Positions 51,150 through 59,372 of a stretch of DNA of 60,302 nucleotides are shown one piece after another (position 1 is the first letter of the stretch; every line of letters starts with the position of its first letter). Under the pieces are notes generated by a model. That model did no database searches. It saw nothing but the letters and a program-made list of their open reading frames with translations, and was not told the DNA's origin. Made by a program: the position numbers and the translations under genes. Origin of the DNA: Sphaerochaeta sp. Phil3 (GTDB taxonomy: Bacteria; Spirochaetota; Spirochaetia; Sphaerochaetales; Sphaerochaetaceae); contig MSGT01000059.1 of NCBI GenBank assembly GCA_001940825.1, forward strand, positions 1 to 60,302, written 5' to 3'.

Positions 51150-52745
51150 CTAGAGCTCCGCGAAGATTCTGCAACCCCTACCCTTGAGCCATGAAAGAAG
51201 GACGGCTCCAACACCGGCGGTTACGGCGATGGAGATGCAGAGGTATGCTATGGAGCCCAGGTTCCTTCCGAACAGGATGAACAGAAGCACGAAGGCGGCG
51301 CTGTAGACGAACCCTACGAGAAGGGCGATCATCACGCCAATGCTCTGCTTTATGGCTATGATCTCGCTCGTCCAGTTGAGGATAGGCATCTTGAGGCCAA
51401 CGAACATGCCGAACAGCGCGAACACGAACATGAAGAGCATCGTGAAGACGCATCCCAGCACGAACGTGACGATGCTTGACGGAACGACGAACGCCATGGC
51501 GACCAGGCACAGAGCCGACGGAACGGCGGTCAGCAAGAACTGGACCTTGATCTTCGCCGAGAGAACCTGCCATGGAGAGACAGGAAGGACCTGTAGTATC
51601 CACAGGTTCCTGCCTTCGAGCGAGATGGAGGGGACGACCACGTAGACCATGCTCGCGACACAGCAGACAACCCCACAGAGGGCGACGACGGCGGGATCCC
51701 CCTCACTTCCAAGAAGCTGGAGGCATATGCTCCTCACCATATCGCCCTTCACCACGATGGCGCCTGCGAAGAACATCAGCATGAGGATTCCAAGGCCGCA
51801 GTTGAGCATGTAGTTGGCATTGGAAGTGAAACGTGTAAGCTCCTTGGAGAACAAGGCGCTGGATGCGCTCTTTCCCTCGAAGCTTGCCTTGGCTCCCTTC
51901 ACCCTGGAGTCCGATTTCGTCGTGACGATCTTGATGAAGCTTCTGGAAAGCACAGCCCACATCACGGCGAACAGAGCACCTATCGCAGCTACGTAGACGA
52001 GCGTCGCAAGCCAGTCGCCCTCACCTATGCGTCCGAAGAGATAGAGAGGATAGACGGAGCCCTTCACGTTCATTCCATACATGTATGCGTTCGCTATGAA
52101 CTCCTGGACCAACGATCCGGCCTTGAAGTTTATGAAGTAGTACAGGCCGAAGAAGGCCAACGCAACTATCACCGAGATGAAACTCTTGTTCTTGAGCTTC
52201 TGGCTTATCTTTGCGACGACCCATCCAAGGACGCACGACAGCTCAAGATCGAAGACCGAGATCAGGAACACATACACAAGTCCGCACACGATGGTGGAGA
52301 CGCTAAGCTTTCCGACCACCAGATAGACCACCACGGCGGGTATGGAGATGACGCCGGAGTACATGAGGCCCATGATGTATGTGCCAAGGAGCCTTGAGCC
52401 CATTATGACCGACACCGGTATTGGCATCGACAGCAGAAGGTCGTTGTCCTTTGCAAGGTACAGTCCCGAGAACGTGTTGAACACGCTTCCGAACGCACCG
52501 AAGAAGATGGCGACAAGACCCATCACTGCGAAATAGAGCCAACCTACACCGGCCTGGAGCAGAGGTCCGCAGAGAAGCACGGAGAGGACCGTGAACATCC
52601 CTCCAAGCACACCAACCATGAGTATGATGAAGAACGCAAAGCAGAGGAAGATCGATAGGTTGGATCTCTTCTTGTTCTTCTTCGCATCGTACAGATAGGT
52701 GCGGAAGATCTCCGAAAGCTGCTTTTTTAGAAGGACCTTCACCAT
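51150..52745 (-). CDS. ABC-2 type exporter, membrane subunit
   Basis: A 531-residue protein with about 12 membrane segments, typical of large two-half ABC-2 exporters of the YthQ/EcsB-like sort. The cytoplasmic N-terminus (LLKKQLSEIFRTYLYDAKKN) resembles the coupling helices of such proteins; DNDLLLSMPIPVSVIMGSR (about 99-117) and the parallel NLWILQVLPVSPWQVLSAK in the second half are characteristic. Cargo unknown. Its start meets the ATPase stop (1-nt overlap). The pair is visibly more GC-rich than its neighbours. Confidence 0.85.
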   Translation of the reverse strand: MVKVLLKKQLSEIFRTYLYDAKKNKKRSNLSIFLCFAFFIILMVGVLGGMFTVLSVLLCGPLLQAGVGWLYFAVMGLVAIFFGAFGSVFNTFSGLYLAKDNDLLLSMPIPVSVIMGSRLLGTYIMGLMYSGVISIPAVVVYLVVGKLSVSTIVCGLVYVFLISVFDLELSCVLGWVVAKISQKLKNKSFISVIVALAFFGLYYFINFKAGSLVQEFIANAYMYGMNVKGSVYPLYLFGRIGEGDWLATLVYVAAIGALFAVMWAVLSRSFIKIVTTKSDSRVKGAKASFEGKSASSALFSKELTRFTSNANYMLNCGLGILMLMFFAGAIVVKGDMVRSICLQLLGSEGDPAVVALCGVVCCVASMVYVVVPSISLEGRNLWILQVLPVSPWQVLSAKIKVQFLLTAVPSALCLVAMAFVVPSSIVTFVLGCVFTMLFMFVFALFGMFVGLKMPILNWTSEIIAIKQSIGVMIALLVGFVYSAAFVLLFILFGRNLGSIAYLCISIAVTAGVGAVLLSWLKGRGCRIFAEL

Positions 52746-53458
52746 TACTCTTCTTCCCCCTCGAGTTCAAGGAACACTTCCTCAAGGCTGTCGTCACCCT
52801 TGACCTCGTCCATCGTGCCGCAGCGGATGAGCCTTCCGGCCTTGATGATGGCCACCTTGTCGCAGAGCTTCTCGGCCACCTCAAGCACGTGGGTGGAGAA
52901 GAATATCGCTCCACCGTTGTCGCATACCTCACGCATCATCCCCTTGAGGATGTGGGCGGCCTTTGGGTCCAAACCGACGAACGGCTCGTCCATGATGATG
53001 AGCTTTGGATTGTGTATCCAAGCGGCGATGATAGCCAGTTTCTGCTTCATTCCATGGGAATACGAGGCTATCGGCTGCGACAGGTCATCGGTAAGCGCAA
53101 AGACATCGGCGTATTTCCCTATGCGGGCCTCGCGGTCGGCCTTGGAGACTCCATAGACGTCGGCGATGAAGTTGAGGTACTTCATGCCGGACATGAACTC
53201 GTAGAGATCCGGGTTGTCCGGGATGTAGGCGACCTTGGCCTTGCAGGCGATTGGGTCGTCGACGATGGACGAACCGTCTATGGTTATGCTTCCGCCGTCG
53301 AAGCGAAGTATCCCCACCACGGACTTGAGGGTTGTCGTCTTCCCCGCTCCGTTGTGGCCTATGAAGCCGAATATCTCGCCCGGTGCGATGTACAGGCTGA
53401 GGTCGTCCACGGCTTTCTTCTCACCGTATGTCTTGGTCAGATGTTGGATGTTGAGCAT
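52745..53458 (-). CDS. ABC-2 type exporter, ATP-binding subunit
   Basis: A 237-residue ATPase: Walker A GHNGAGKTTT (34-43), signature YSHGMKQKLAIIAA, Walker B LIIMDEPFVGLDPKAAH, switch His in FFSTHVLEV. Glu-rich C-terminus (EEVFLELEGEEE). It pairs with the membrane subunit directly downstream. Behind a near-consensus promoter. Confidence 0.92.
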   Translation of the reverse strand: MLNIQHLTKTYGEKKAVDDLSLYIAPGEIFGFIGHNGAGKTTTLKSVVGILRFDGGSITIDGSSIVDDPIACKAKVAYIPDNPDLYEFMSGMKYLNFIADVYGVSKADREARIGKYADVFALTDDLSQPIASYSHGMKQKLAIIAAWIHNPKLIIMDEPFVGLDPKAAHILKGMMREVCDNGGAIFFSTHVLEVAEKLCDKVAIIKAGRLIRCGTMDEVKGDDSLEEVFLELEGEEE

Positions 53459-53512
53459 TGCTTCCTCCGAATTGCATCACAAGTTGCAGAACATTTGATT
53501 TAGCGACTTCCA

Positions 53513-53541
53513 GTAATATGGAAAAACTGTTATCCTGTCAA
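53513..53541 (-). promoter_or_regulatory. Promoter of the ABC-2 exporter operon
   Basis: Minus strand TTGACA (53536-53541), 17-nt spacer, TATTAC (53513-53518). Confidence 0.7.
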
Positions 53542-53602
53542 CAAGCTACATGCTGCAATTCGGGACAAAGATGTAAAATCTTCGTCTCCTAGGGGGATGA
53601 GA

Positions 53603-54280
53603 ATGGAGAAGCCGAACGGATACGCCAGGATGGGAAGGATAATCGAAAGCGCATTGGCGCTCTTCATGTGCTTCGTCGCGTTCACACTTCTTGTAAGGTT
53701 CGTCGATGCAAGGCCGATAGGCCCGAATGGAAGCGTCGTAGGGTTCGCAGCCGTAAACGCCGCCGTCAGGGACTTCTTTGGAACGAGCGACACCTGGTAC
53801 ACCATTACGGAATGCATTGGATACGTCGCCATAGCCGTGGCCGCAGCGTTCGCATGCATGGGTGCGGTGCAGGCGATAGGAGGGAGATTCCTCAGTAAGG
53901 TCGACCCCAAGATCTACGCACTTGGCGTCGTCTATGTACTTGTCATAGTCTTCTATGTATTCTTCGAGCTGGTCGTCGTCAACTACAGACCCATACTCGT
54001 CGACGGAGTCCTCGAGGCGTCCTACCCTTCCAGCCACAGTATGCTTGCTTTGACAATCTTTGGAACGACTGCAGTGATGGCCAGCTACTACATCAAGAGC
54101 AAAAAAGCCCAGAACGCTGTTTCCTTCCTGTGTGGATTCCTTGCCAGTGTCATGGTGATTGGACGTTTGGCAAGCGGGGTTCATTGGCTTACTGACATAG
54201 TTGGAGGTGTCATACTCTCAGTGTTCTTCATAGACACGTTCAAGAACATCTGCAAGTACCTACAAGACAATAAAGAATAA
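53603..54280 (+). CDS. PAP2-family membrane phosphatase
   Basis: A 225-residue integral membrane phosphatase of the PAP2 superfamily, acting on lipid phosphates or pyrophosphates. Catalytic motifs: NYRP (motif 1), YPSSHSM (motif 2, His as proton donor), and RLASGVHWLTDIVGG (motif 3, nucleophilic His and Asp). About six membrane helices. The start at 53603 gives a 6-nt spacing from GGGGG; the ATG 6 nt earlier touches it. Possible roles are undecaprenyl pyrophosphate recycling or outer lipid remodelling. Confidence 0.9.
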   Translation: MEKPNGYARMGRIIESALALFMCFVAFTLLVRFVDARPIGPNGSVVGFAAVNAAVRDFFGTSDTWYTITECIGYVAIAVAAAFACMGAVQAIGGRFLSKVDPKIYALGVVYVLVIVFYVFFELVVVNYRPILVDGVLEASYPSSHSMLALTIFGTTAVMASYYIKSKKAQNAVSFLCGFLASVMVIGRLASGVHWLTDIVGGVILSVFFIDTFKNICKYLQDNKE

Positions 54281-54364
54281 GACAACAAGGAATCCTAGAA
54301 CGAGTACTGCAGACCGCCGAATGTCAAAGTGAAATGCTCCGTCAGGCCATTTCGAGAAGACTTG

Positions 54365-54589
54365 ACTACCCTATCCTTCAGCTGAATGTCACTAAAATCC
54401 TTTTTTCTCTCCAAAAAGTGACATCGTTGTCACTTTTTTAAAGAAAACATCGTTTTGTGTGACAACGAATTGTTCTATGATCCTAAAAAAAACTTTTAAA
54501 AAGTGAGAATGGAAAACACAGGTTTCTTGGAATTAGTAATATGAAAGGCTCTTGGGAGCTTTCACCGTTACTTTTCAGGAGATGTTTCC
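54365..54589 (+). promoter_or_regulatory. Conserved leader of the first Rpn gene, with strong hairpin
   Basis: About 225 nt shared with the leader of the second Rpn gene (58123-58335). The perfect hairpin AAAAAGTGACA-TCGT-TGTCACTTTTT (54413-54438) lies 151 nt before the start codon, the same distance as in the other copy; a further GTGTGACAA follows. The hairpin has terminator shape. The last 90 nt (GGTTTCTTGGAATTRGTAAT...) are nearly identical in both. This fills the 309-base gap after the phosphatase gene. Confidence 0.7.
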
Positions 54590-55504
54590 ATGACAAAGAA
54601 GCACGAGGATTACAGCAGAGCAAGAACATTCGGCAGAACCGACAGAAGGGACATACCGCTTGAGAACGATGCCATGTTCTCCACCGTCATGCAGTACGAG
54701 GATGCCTGCAGGGGTCTCATAGAGACCATATTCGAAGGACACAGGGTGAGAAGGCTCCAATACAAGGACATGCCACCCGCATCCCAGAAGAACATCATAT
54801 TCGACCCCGCAAACAAAAGCATAAGGCTGGATGTTTTCTTCGAGGACGGAGACACCGTCTATGACATAGAGATGCAAAAGGTCGATACGGGCAACCTTCC
54901 ATTGAGAGCGCGCATGTACTCTTCCATGATGGATGCGAACATGCTGGACAAAGGGCTGGAATACGAGGCCCTCAGAAGGAGCTATGTCATCTTCGTATGC
55001 ATGTTCGACCTTTTCGAAAGGGGTCGCACGAAATACACGTTCAAATCCATATGCGAAGAGGATAGGGACTTGCCGCTTGGGGACGGCCGTTGTATCATGT
55101 TCCTGAACACCAAGGGCTCCGTTGGAGACCTGAGCAACGATATGGATGCGTTCTTCGACTACCTCAATGGAGGTGTGTCCTCCATAGGCACAGGAAAGGA
55201 AAGCGGAAGCGAGTTCGTGGAGATGGTGGACAACTACGTCCTGGACATAAACGGCGACGAGGACTGGAGGCAGGGCTATATGAAGTACGAACCGTTGAAG
55301 TACGAACTGAACCTCATTGAGAAGTACAAGGAAGGGGAAGCCTCCGGCGAAGCAAAAGGAATCTCCATTGGCAGGGCTGAGGGCGAAGCCAAAGCCACCA
55401 ACCGTATGGTCAAAAGCCTCAAAGAGCAAGGAGTCCCAATTGAGGTCATAGCCAAAGCCGCTTCCATTTCAATCGAAGAAACCAGAAGCCTTTTGAATAG
55501 CTGA
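54590..55504 (+). CDS. Rpn-family PD-(D/E)XK nuclease (copy 1)
   Basis: A 304-residue protein of the Rpn/PDDEXK_2 group (recombination-promoting nuclease, often labelled transposase). Active-site strand: Asp81 in IRLDVFFEDG, then Glu94-Met-Gln96 (YDIEMQ). The C-terminal 65 residues form a Gly/Glu-rich linker (EGEASGEAKGISIGRAEGEA) and a short helical end (EQGVPIEVIAKAASISIEE). AGGAG lies 8 nt before the ATG. An internal GGAGG-N9-ATG (55280) could start a 74-residue C-terminal protein. About 3.7 kb upstream of a paralogue with copied flanks. Proposed roles: DNA cutting, recombination, phage defence. Confidence 0.88.
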   Translation: MTKKHEDYSRARTFGRTDRRDIPLENDAMFSTVMQYEDACRGLIETIFEGHRVRRLQYKDMPPASQKNIIFDPANKSIRLDVFFEDGDTVYDIEMQKVDTGNLPLRARMYSSMMDANMLDKGLEYEALRRSYVIFVCMFDLFERGRTKYTFKSICEEDRDLPLGDGRCIMFLNTKGSVGDLSNDMDAFFDYLNGGVSSIGTGKESGSEFVEMVDNYVLDINGDEDWRQGYMKYEPLKYELNLIEKYKEGEASGEAKGISIGRAEGEAKATNRMVKSLKEQGVPIEVIAKAASISIEETRSLLNS

Positions 55505-55512
55505 CAAGTTGT

Positions 55513-55539
55513 GCCGTAGGCTATAACTTTGCCTACGGC
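55513..55539 (+). terminator. Hairpin after Rpn copy 1
   Basis: GCCGTAGGC / GCCTACGGC, 9-bp perfect stem, 9 nt past the stop. No T-run follows (AACCCCCC). The equivalent stem after copy 2 has different bases but still pairs. Confidence 0.6.
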
Positions 55540-55607
55540 AACCCCCCTTCCCTATTATTCTGAAGAAGAAGGTTGACCGTCCACAGGCTATGCCTCTTTT
55601 AATTTGA

Positions 55608-55636
55608 AGTATAGTAAAAGAAACAGCACCAGTCAT
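55608..55636 (-). promoter_or_regulatory. Orphan copy of the antitoxin-RNA promoter
   Basis: Minus strand ATGACT (55631-55636), 17-nt spacer sharing GTTTCTTTT with the other copies, TATACT (55608-55613), followed by the same GAGGC...CTGTGGACGG start. No toxin frame is left beside it. Confidence 0.5.
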
Positions 55637-55680
55637 GGTTCGCCTCCGTCAAACCATCTCTTCTTTTAATGTTTAAATAA

Positions 55681-55721
55681 TGTCTATATTTATAGACAAA
55701 AGATAAATATTTGATTATATT
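55681..55721 (+). promoter_or_regulatory. hipBA promoter with perfect palindromic operator
   Basis: The 18-bp perfect palindrome TGTCTATATTTATAGACA (55681-55698) overlaps the -35 box TAGACA (55693-55698). A 17-nt spacer and TATATT (55716-55721) follow. This fits autorepression by HipB. Confidence 0.72.
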
Positions 55722-55742
55722 TATATACATTAGGAAAAATTC

Positions 55743-56066
55743 ATGGGTAAGAATGCAGTTGTTTTGTTGCCAAAGGTACAACGAATCCTCACAGAGATGG
55801 GCGAGAACATCAAGCTTGCAAGACTAAGAAGGGATATCCCTGCGGAACTTTTGGCAGAACGTGCGGGAATAAGCCGTGCAACCCTATACAAAGTAGAAAA
55901 AGGATCTCCTTCCGTTGCGGTGGGAATATATGCATCGGTACTGCATTCTCTAAGACTTGAAGAAGACCTTCGAAAAATCGCAAAGGACGATGAACTTGGA
56001 AGGAAGCTCCAGGACATTGGACTTGTAACAGGAAAAAGAGCTTCAAGAAAGGAGAAAACACAGTGA
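55743..56066 (+). CDS. hipB: HipB-type XRE antitoxin
   Basis: A 107-residue DNA-binding antitoxin. XRE helix-turn-helix at about 22-78 (NIKLARLRRDIPAELLAERA, then GISRATLYKVEKGSPSV). It should hold the HipA kinase inactive and repress the operon through the palindrome upstream. AGGA lies 8 nt before the ATG. It overlaps hipA by 4 nt (GTGA). Confidence 0.88.
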   Translation: MGKNAVVLLPKVQRILTEMGENIKLARLRRDIPAELLAERAGISRATLYKVEKGSPSVAVGIYASVLHSLRLEEDLRKIAKDDELGRKLQDIGLVTGKRASRKEKTQ

Positions 56067-57313
56067 TTGGACCAATATACGTCTACGGTGATTGGAACAC
56101 TCTCAAATCACCTACACTGATTGGAAAGCTCAATGTTGAATCATTAAGAGGTAAAGAAGTTTTCTCTTTTGAATATGACGAACGATGGCTTGAGTCAAAA
56201 GAAGCCCCGCTCTTCGACCCTGACTTACAGTTTTTCAAAGGACGACAATATCCTTCCAACGACAAACACTTGTTTGGGATTTTTGCAGATTCGTGTCCGG
56301 ATCGTTGGGGAAGAATGCTTCTGCAAAGAAACGAAGCAATCACAGCAAAAAGAGATAAAAGGCCACCAAGGAAACTTTCTGAAAGCGACTTCCTCATTGG
56401 CATTGAAGACTTTTCCAGAATGGGTGCACTCCGTTTCAAGATAAACATGGAGGGAGAATTCCTTTCGGAATCGAATGAAGATTCAGTACCAATATGGACA
56501 AACATAAGAGAGCTTGAACAGGCAGCAGTTCTTTTGGAATCATCAAATAACATCGATGGACCCTACGCACAAAGGCTTAGGCTTCTCCTCAAACCAGGAT
56601 CCTCACTGGGAGGCGCAAGGCCAAAAGCATCGGTCAGAGACACGGATGGAAATCTTTGGATTGCCAAATTTCCTTCGAAAAACGATGATTTAGACGTTGG
56701 TGCGTGGGAAATGGTAGTTCATGAACTTGCCGCAAGATGCAACTTGAATACTCCAAAAGCCACACATTGCAGGTACTCAAACAATGGAACAACATTTCTT
56801 GTCCAAAGGTTCGATCGAACCAAAGGCAATGCGAGAAAACACTTCATATCCGCAATGACGGCATTGGGAGAGACCGATGGCGCAGGATATGACTCAGAAA
56901 CAAGTTATTTAGATATTGCATCCTACATACAACAGTTTGGATCCTCTCCTACTGGAGATCTAAAAGAGTTATGGAAACGTATAGTCTTCAACATAGCAGT
57001 GACGAATACAGACGACCACTTGCGCAACCATGGGTTCCTTTTTGACTCAAGAGGATTGAGGCTTTCTCCTCTTTATGATGTAAACCCAAATCCAAATGGG
57101 ATAGGTCTTTCTTTAAACATAGACGAGTACGACAATTCTTTGGATTTCGATATCGCAATCGATGCATCAAAATATTATTGTATTCCAAAGGATGATGCAG
57201 CAAGAGAAGTAAAAGAAATGAAACAGATTATCTCGTCCTGGAGTGTCATTGCGGAAAGAATTGGAATTTCCCATTCACAGATATCGGAAATGGAATGCTG
57301 CTTTAAATGCTAG
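56063..57313 (+). CDS. hipA: HipA-type serine/threonine kinase toxin
   Basis: A 416-residue kinase toxin. Phosphate loop SSLGGARPKA (180-189), catalytic loop NTDDHLRNH (315-323, Asp and Asn as in E. coli HipA) and metal motif YDVNP (338-342) are intact, so it looks active. HipA kinases phosphorylate glutamyl-tRNA synthetase or other targets and cause growth arrest. The GTG start overlaps the hipB stop. A toxin-like small peptide gene starts 11 nt after its stop. Confidence 0.9.
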   Translation: MIGPIYVYGDWNTLKSPTLIGKLNVESLRGKEVFSFEYDERWLESKEAPLFDPDLQFFKGRQYPSNDKHLFGIFADSCPDRWGRMLLQRNEAITAKRDKRPPRKLSESDFLIGIEDFSRMGALRFKINMEGEFLSESNEDSVPIWTNIRELEQAAVLLESSNNIDGPYAQRLRLLLKPGSSLGGARPKASVRDTDGNLWIAKFPSKNDDLDVGAWEMVVHELAARCNLNTPKATHCRYSNNGTTFLVQRFDRTKGNARKHFISAMTALGETDGAGYDSETSYLDIASYIQQFGSSPTGDLKELWKRIVFNIAVTNTDDHLRNHGFLFDSRGLRLSPLYDVNPNPNGIGLSLNIDEYDNSLDFDIAIDASKYYCIPKDDAAREVKEMKQIISSWSVIAERIGISHSQISEMECCFKC

Positions 57314-57324
57314 AGGTGACTGAT

Positions 57325-57405
57325 ATGACGGCATACGAGATACTTGGTCTTGTGTTCACGGCGGTACTCGTCAGGGCAACGATCATTGAAGATAACCGCC
57401 ACTAG
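57325..57405 (+). CDS. Second small hydrophobic toxin-like peptide
   Basis: A 26-residue peptide beginning MTAYEILGLVFTAVLVRAT, with AGAGG 8 nt before the ATG. It shares MxxYExL and LVxAT with the toxin at 42814-42891 but has a more charged tail (EDNRH). The antisense promoter that should follow is broken: TTGGCA and a weak TACATC only 13 nt apart, and no terminator hairpin. It is either decayed or an orphan. It directly follows hipA. Confidence 0.55.
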   Translation: MTAYEILGLVFTAVLVRATIIEDNRH

Positions 57406-57559
57406 CTGCAACAAAGTCTACCGACAATGTCTCTTTTCACTTGGGATGTAGCAAAACACCGCCTGCCAAGTTTCAGAGAACCTGTTTTATATCGATATCG
57501 GGACTAACGAGGGCTTGAGACCAACTCTGTACAGAAGCAGACTATGGGTAAAGAAGAGA

Positions 57560-57610
57560 GGCTGTAACCTCTCATCAGGAAAACCTGATTTTTGTTACAG
57601 CCCCTTTTTT
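57560..57610 (+). terminator. Intrinsic terminator downstream of hipBA
   Basis: Stem GGCTGTAAC (57560-57568) with GTTACAGCC (57594-57602), containing an inner ATCAGG/CCTGAT hairpin, then TTTTTT. It overlaps the end of the convergent ABC remnant. Confidence 0.75.
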
Positions 57611-57940
57611 CTTTGCACCACTGGTGGATTCGATAGTCATAGTGTGCCACGAGCTAGGATTGGTGATTTCGACTTTTCCACCCTCAAGGTGCATGATGCC
57701 TGCATCTCCAGAGACTCCACCATTCATCTTTCCAAGATGTGCGCCGTTGAACTCAATGGCCCCTTCCGTTATCGAATCCAAAGTCCCTAGAAGATTGAGC
57801 AGCGTCGTCTTTCCAGAGCCGCTGGAACCTGCAAGGGCAACAAGCTCGCCGTCATTGATGGTGATGTTCACGTCGTCCAATGCGACGACGCTTTCCGCCT
57901 GGGTCTTGTAGACCTTCTTCAAACCAACAGTCTTTATCAT
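57575..57940 (-). pseudogene. Truncated LolD/MacB-type ABC ATPase joined to foreign sequence
   Basis: Residues 1-66 are the start of a MacB/LolD-like ATPase: VALDDVNITINDGELVALAG, Walker A GSSGSGKTT (about 38-46), and LLNLLGTLD. After LDSITEGAIEFNGAHLGKMN the ABC sequence stops, with no signature or Walker B, and about 50 unrelated residues follow (HLEGGKVEITNPSSWHTMTI). The product cannot work as an ABC ATPase. It looks like a deletion scar that fused the 5' end of an efflux ATPase gene to the 3' end of another gene. Promoter and operator remain upstream. Confidence 0.75.
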
Positions 57941-57995
57941 CTATTCCCCTCTGCACCATGCCACACGATTCTTCTGAGTCCTGCCTCCTGCATGG

Positions 57996-58036
57996 TTAGA
58001 AACGTCTAATTAAATTCCTCTAACTATATACTGCAA
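57996..58036 (-). promoter_or_regulatory. Promoter and operator of the broken ABC gene
   Basis: Minus strand TTGCAG (58031-58036), 17-nt spacer, TTAATT (58008-58013). The inverted repeat TTAGA-N4-TCTAA (57996-58009) follows it; another TTAGA lies in the spacer. This is the layout of a TetR/MarR-type repressor site; no such gene is nearby. Confidence 0.5.
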
Positions 58037-58122
58037 CGAAGGCGCAAATGTCAATTGGTTTGCTTTGGATTACGCATATTGCTTGAAGGACAGAAGGATT
58101 CAAGACCTCTCGTTGCTTGAGA

Positions 58123-58335
58123 GACCTATCCAAATTGTCCTGAAATCCATTTCCAGCTCAAAAAGTGACATCACTGTCACTTTTTCTTGTAAAACATCTA
58201 TTTGTGTGACAATGGGTTATCTAGTGTTCTTCAAAAATCTTTCCAAAACCGTGAATGGAAAGTGCAGGTTTCTTGGAATTGGTAATATGAAGGGCTCTTG
58301 GGAGTCTTCAACGTTACTTTTCAGGAGGTGTTTCA
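58123..58335 (+). promoter_or_regulatory. Conserved leader of the second Rpn gene, with strong hairpin
   Basis: Copy of the leader at 54365-54589. Hairpin AAAAAGTGACA-TCAC-TGTCACTTTTT (58160-58185); only loop bases differ from the first copy. It ends 150 nt before the start codon. No other gene is seen between the broken ABC promoter and this Rpn gene. Confidence 0.7.
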
Positions 58336-59220
58336 ATGACGAAGAAGCACAACGGTTCAAGAATGGTTTTCGGAAGAACGAACAGAAGGGACATACCCCT
58401 TGAGAACGACGCCATGTTCGCAGAGGTAATGCGTAGAAAGGATGCATGCATTGGATTACTGGAGACCATATTCGAGGGCCGTAGGATAAGGGACATCGTC
58501 TATGAGGACGACTTCTCCATAGAACCCCAGAAGAACATCATATTCGACCCAGGTAACAAAAGCATACGCCTTGACGTCTACTTCGAGGACGAGGATGCCG
58601 TATACGACATAGAGCTGCAGAAGGTAAAGCGCTGGAACCTTGCCAAGAGGTCAAGGATGTACTCGTCCATGATGGACGCCAACATGCTGGACAAGGGCCT
58701 TGAATACGATGCGCTCAAAAAGAGCTATGTGATATTCGTATGCATGTTCGACGTCTTTGGAAAAGGCATGAAGTCCTACCGTTTCAGGACGATGTGCGAG
58801 AACGTGCAGGGCTTGCCTTTGGACGACGGCAGATATATCATTGTCGTGAACACGAAGGGCTCCGTTGGAGGTTCCACGGAGGACATGGATGCGTTCTTCA
58901 GATACCTGAATGGCGGAATCAAATCCATAGGCACCGGAGAGCACAGCGGAAACAGTTTCGTGAAAAAACTTGACAGGTACGTGCTGGACATAAACGGTGA
59001 CGAGGACTGGAGGCAAGGCTATATGAAATACGAACTGAACCTCATTGAAAAATATAAGGATGGAAAGTCAGAAGGAATCTCAATTGGCAGAGCCGAGGGC
59101 GAAGCCAACGAACGAAACCGAATGGCAAAGAGTCTCAAGGAGCAAGGAGTCCCAATTGAGGTCATAGCCAAAGCGGCTTCCATTTCAATCGAGGAAACCA
59201 AGAATATTCTGAATAGTTGA
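58336..59220 (+). CDS. Rpn-family PD-(D/E)XK nuclease (copy 2)
   Basis: A 294-residue paralogue of 54590-55504 with the same start region (GRTNRRDIPLENDAMF), active-site strands (IRLDVYFEDEDAVYDIELQ; Met of copy 1 is Leu) and C-terminal end. It lacks ten residues of the linker present in copy 1 (around KYEPLKYEL and GEASGEAK), so the difference is in the linker while the last 40 residues are nearly identical. AGGAGG lies 8 nt before the ATG. An internal GGAGG-N9-ATG (59023) would give a 65-residue C-terminal product. Confidence 0.88.
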   Translation: MTKKHNGSRMVFGRTNRRDIPLENDAMFAEVMRRKDACIGLLETIFEGRRIRDIVYEDDFSIEPQKNIIFDPGNKSIRLDVYFEDEDAVYDIELQKVKRWNLAKRSRMYSSMMDANMLDKGLEYDALKKSYVIFVCMFDVFGKGMKSYRFRTMCENVQGLPLDDGRYIIVVNTKGSVGGSTEDMDAFFRYLNGGIKSIGTGEHSGNSFVKKLDRYVLDINGDEDWRQGYMKYELNLIEKYKDGKSEGISIGRAEGEANERNRMAKSLKEQGVPIEVIAKAASISIEETKNILNS

Positions 59221-59228
59221 CCCATTGT

Positions 59229-59251
59229 GCCGTGGACCAATTGTCCACGGC
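59229..59251 (+). terminator. Hairpin after Rpn copy 2
   Basis: GCCGTGGAC / GTCCACGGC, 9-bp perfect stem, 5-nt loop, 8 nt past the stop. Relative to copy 1 two base pairs have switched (A-T to G-C and G-C to A-T), so pairing is conserved. No T-run. Confidence 0.65.
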
Positions 59252-59311
59252 AACTTACTTCTAGATTATTCAGAATAAGAAGGTGCTGTCTACAAGCGAT
59301 TTCAGTTGCTG

Positions 59312-59372
59312 ATGATTATTGTATACACAGTCCTCAGCCTATTGATAACGGCTTATAACAGCTGGAAACAAC
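59312..59372 (+). pseudogene. Decayed copy of the small hydrophobic toxin
   Basis: The translated bases give MIIVYTVLSLLITAYNSWKQ, which matches the toxin at 42814-42891 (YEMLMVV...LVIATRNSKN) with about four residues deleted and its stop codon lost. The following ACCGCCCAGCG is identical to the start of the antitoxin terminator in copy 1. With its 3' repeat it fills most of the 429-base gap after Rpn copy 2. Confidence 0.55.

Noticed and set aside
58065-58403. Plus-strand frame of 112 residues overlapping the Rpn leader
   Set aside because: It crosses the conserved hairpin and enters the Rpn gene in another frame; the homologous leader at 54.4 kb does not keep it open.
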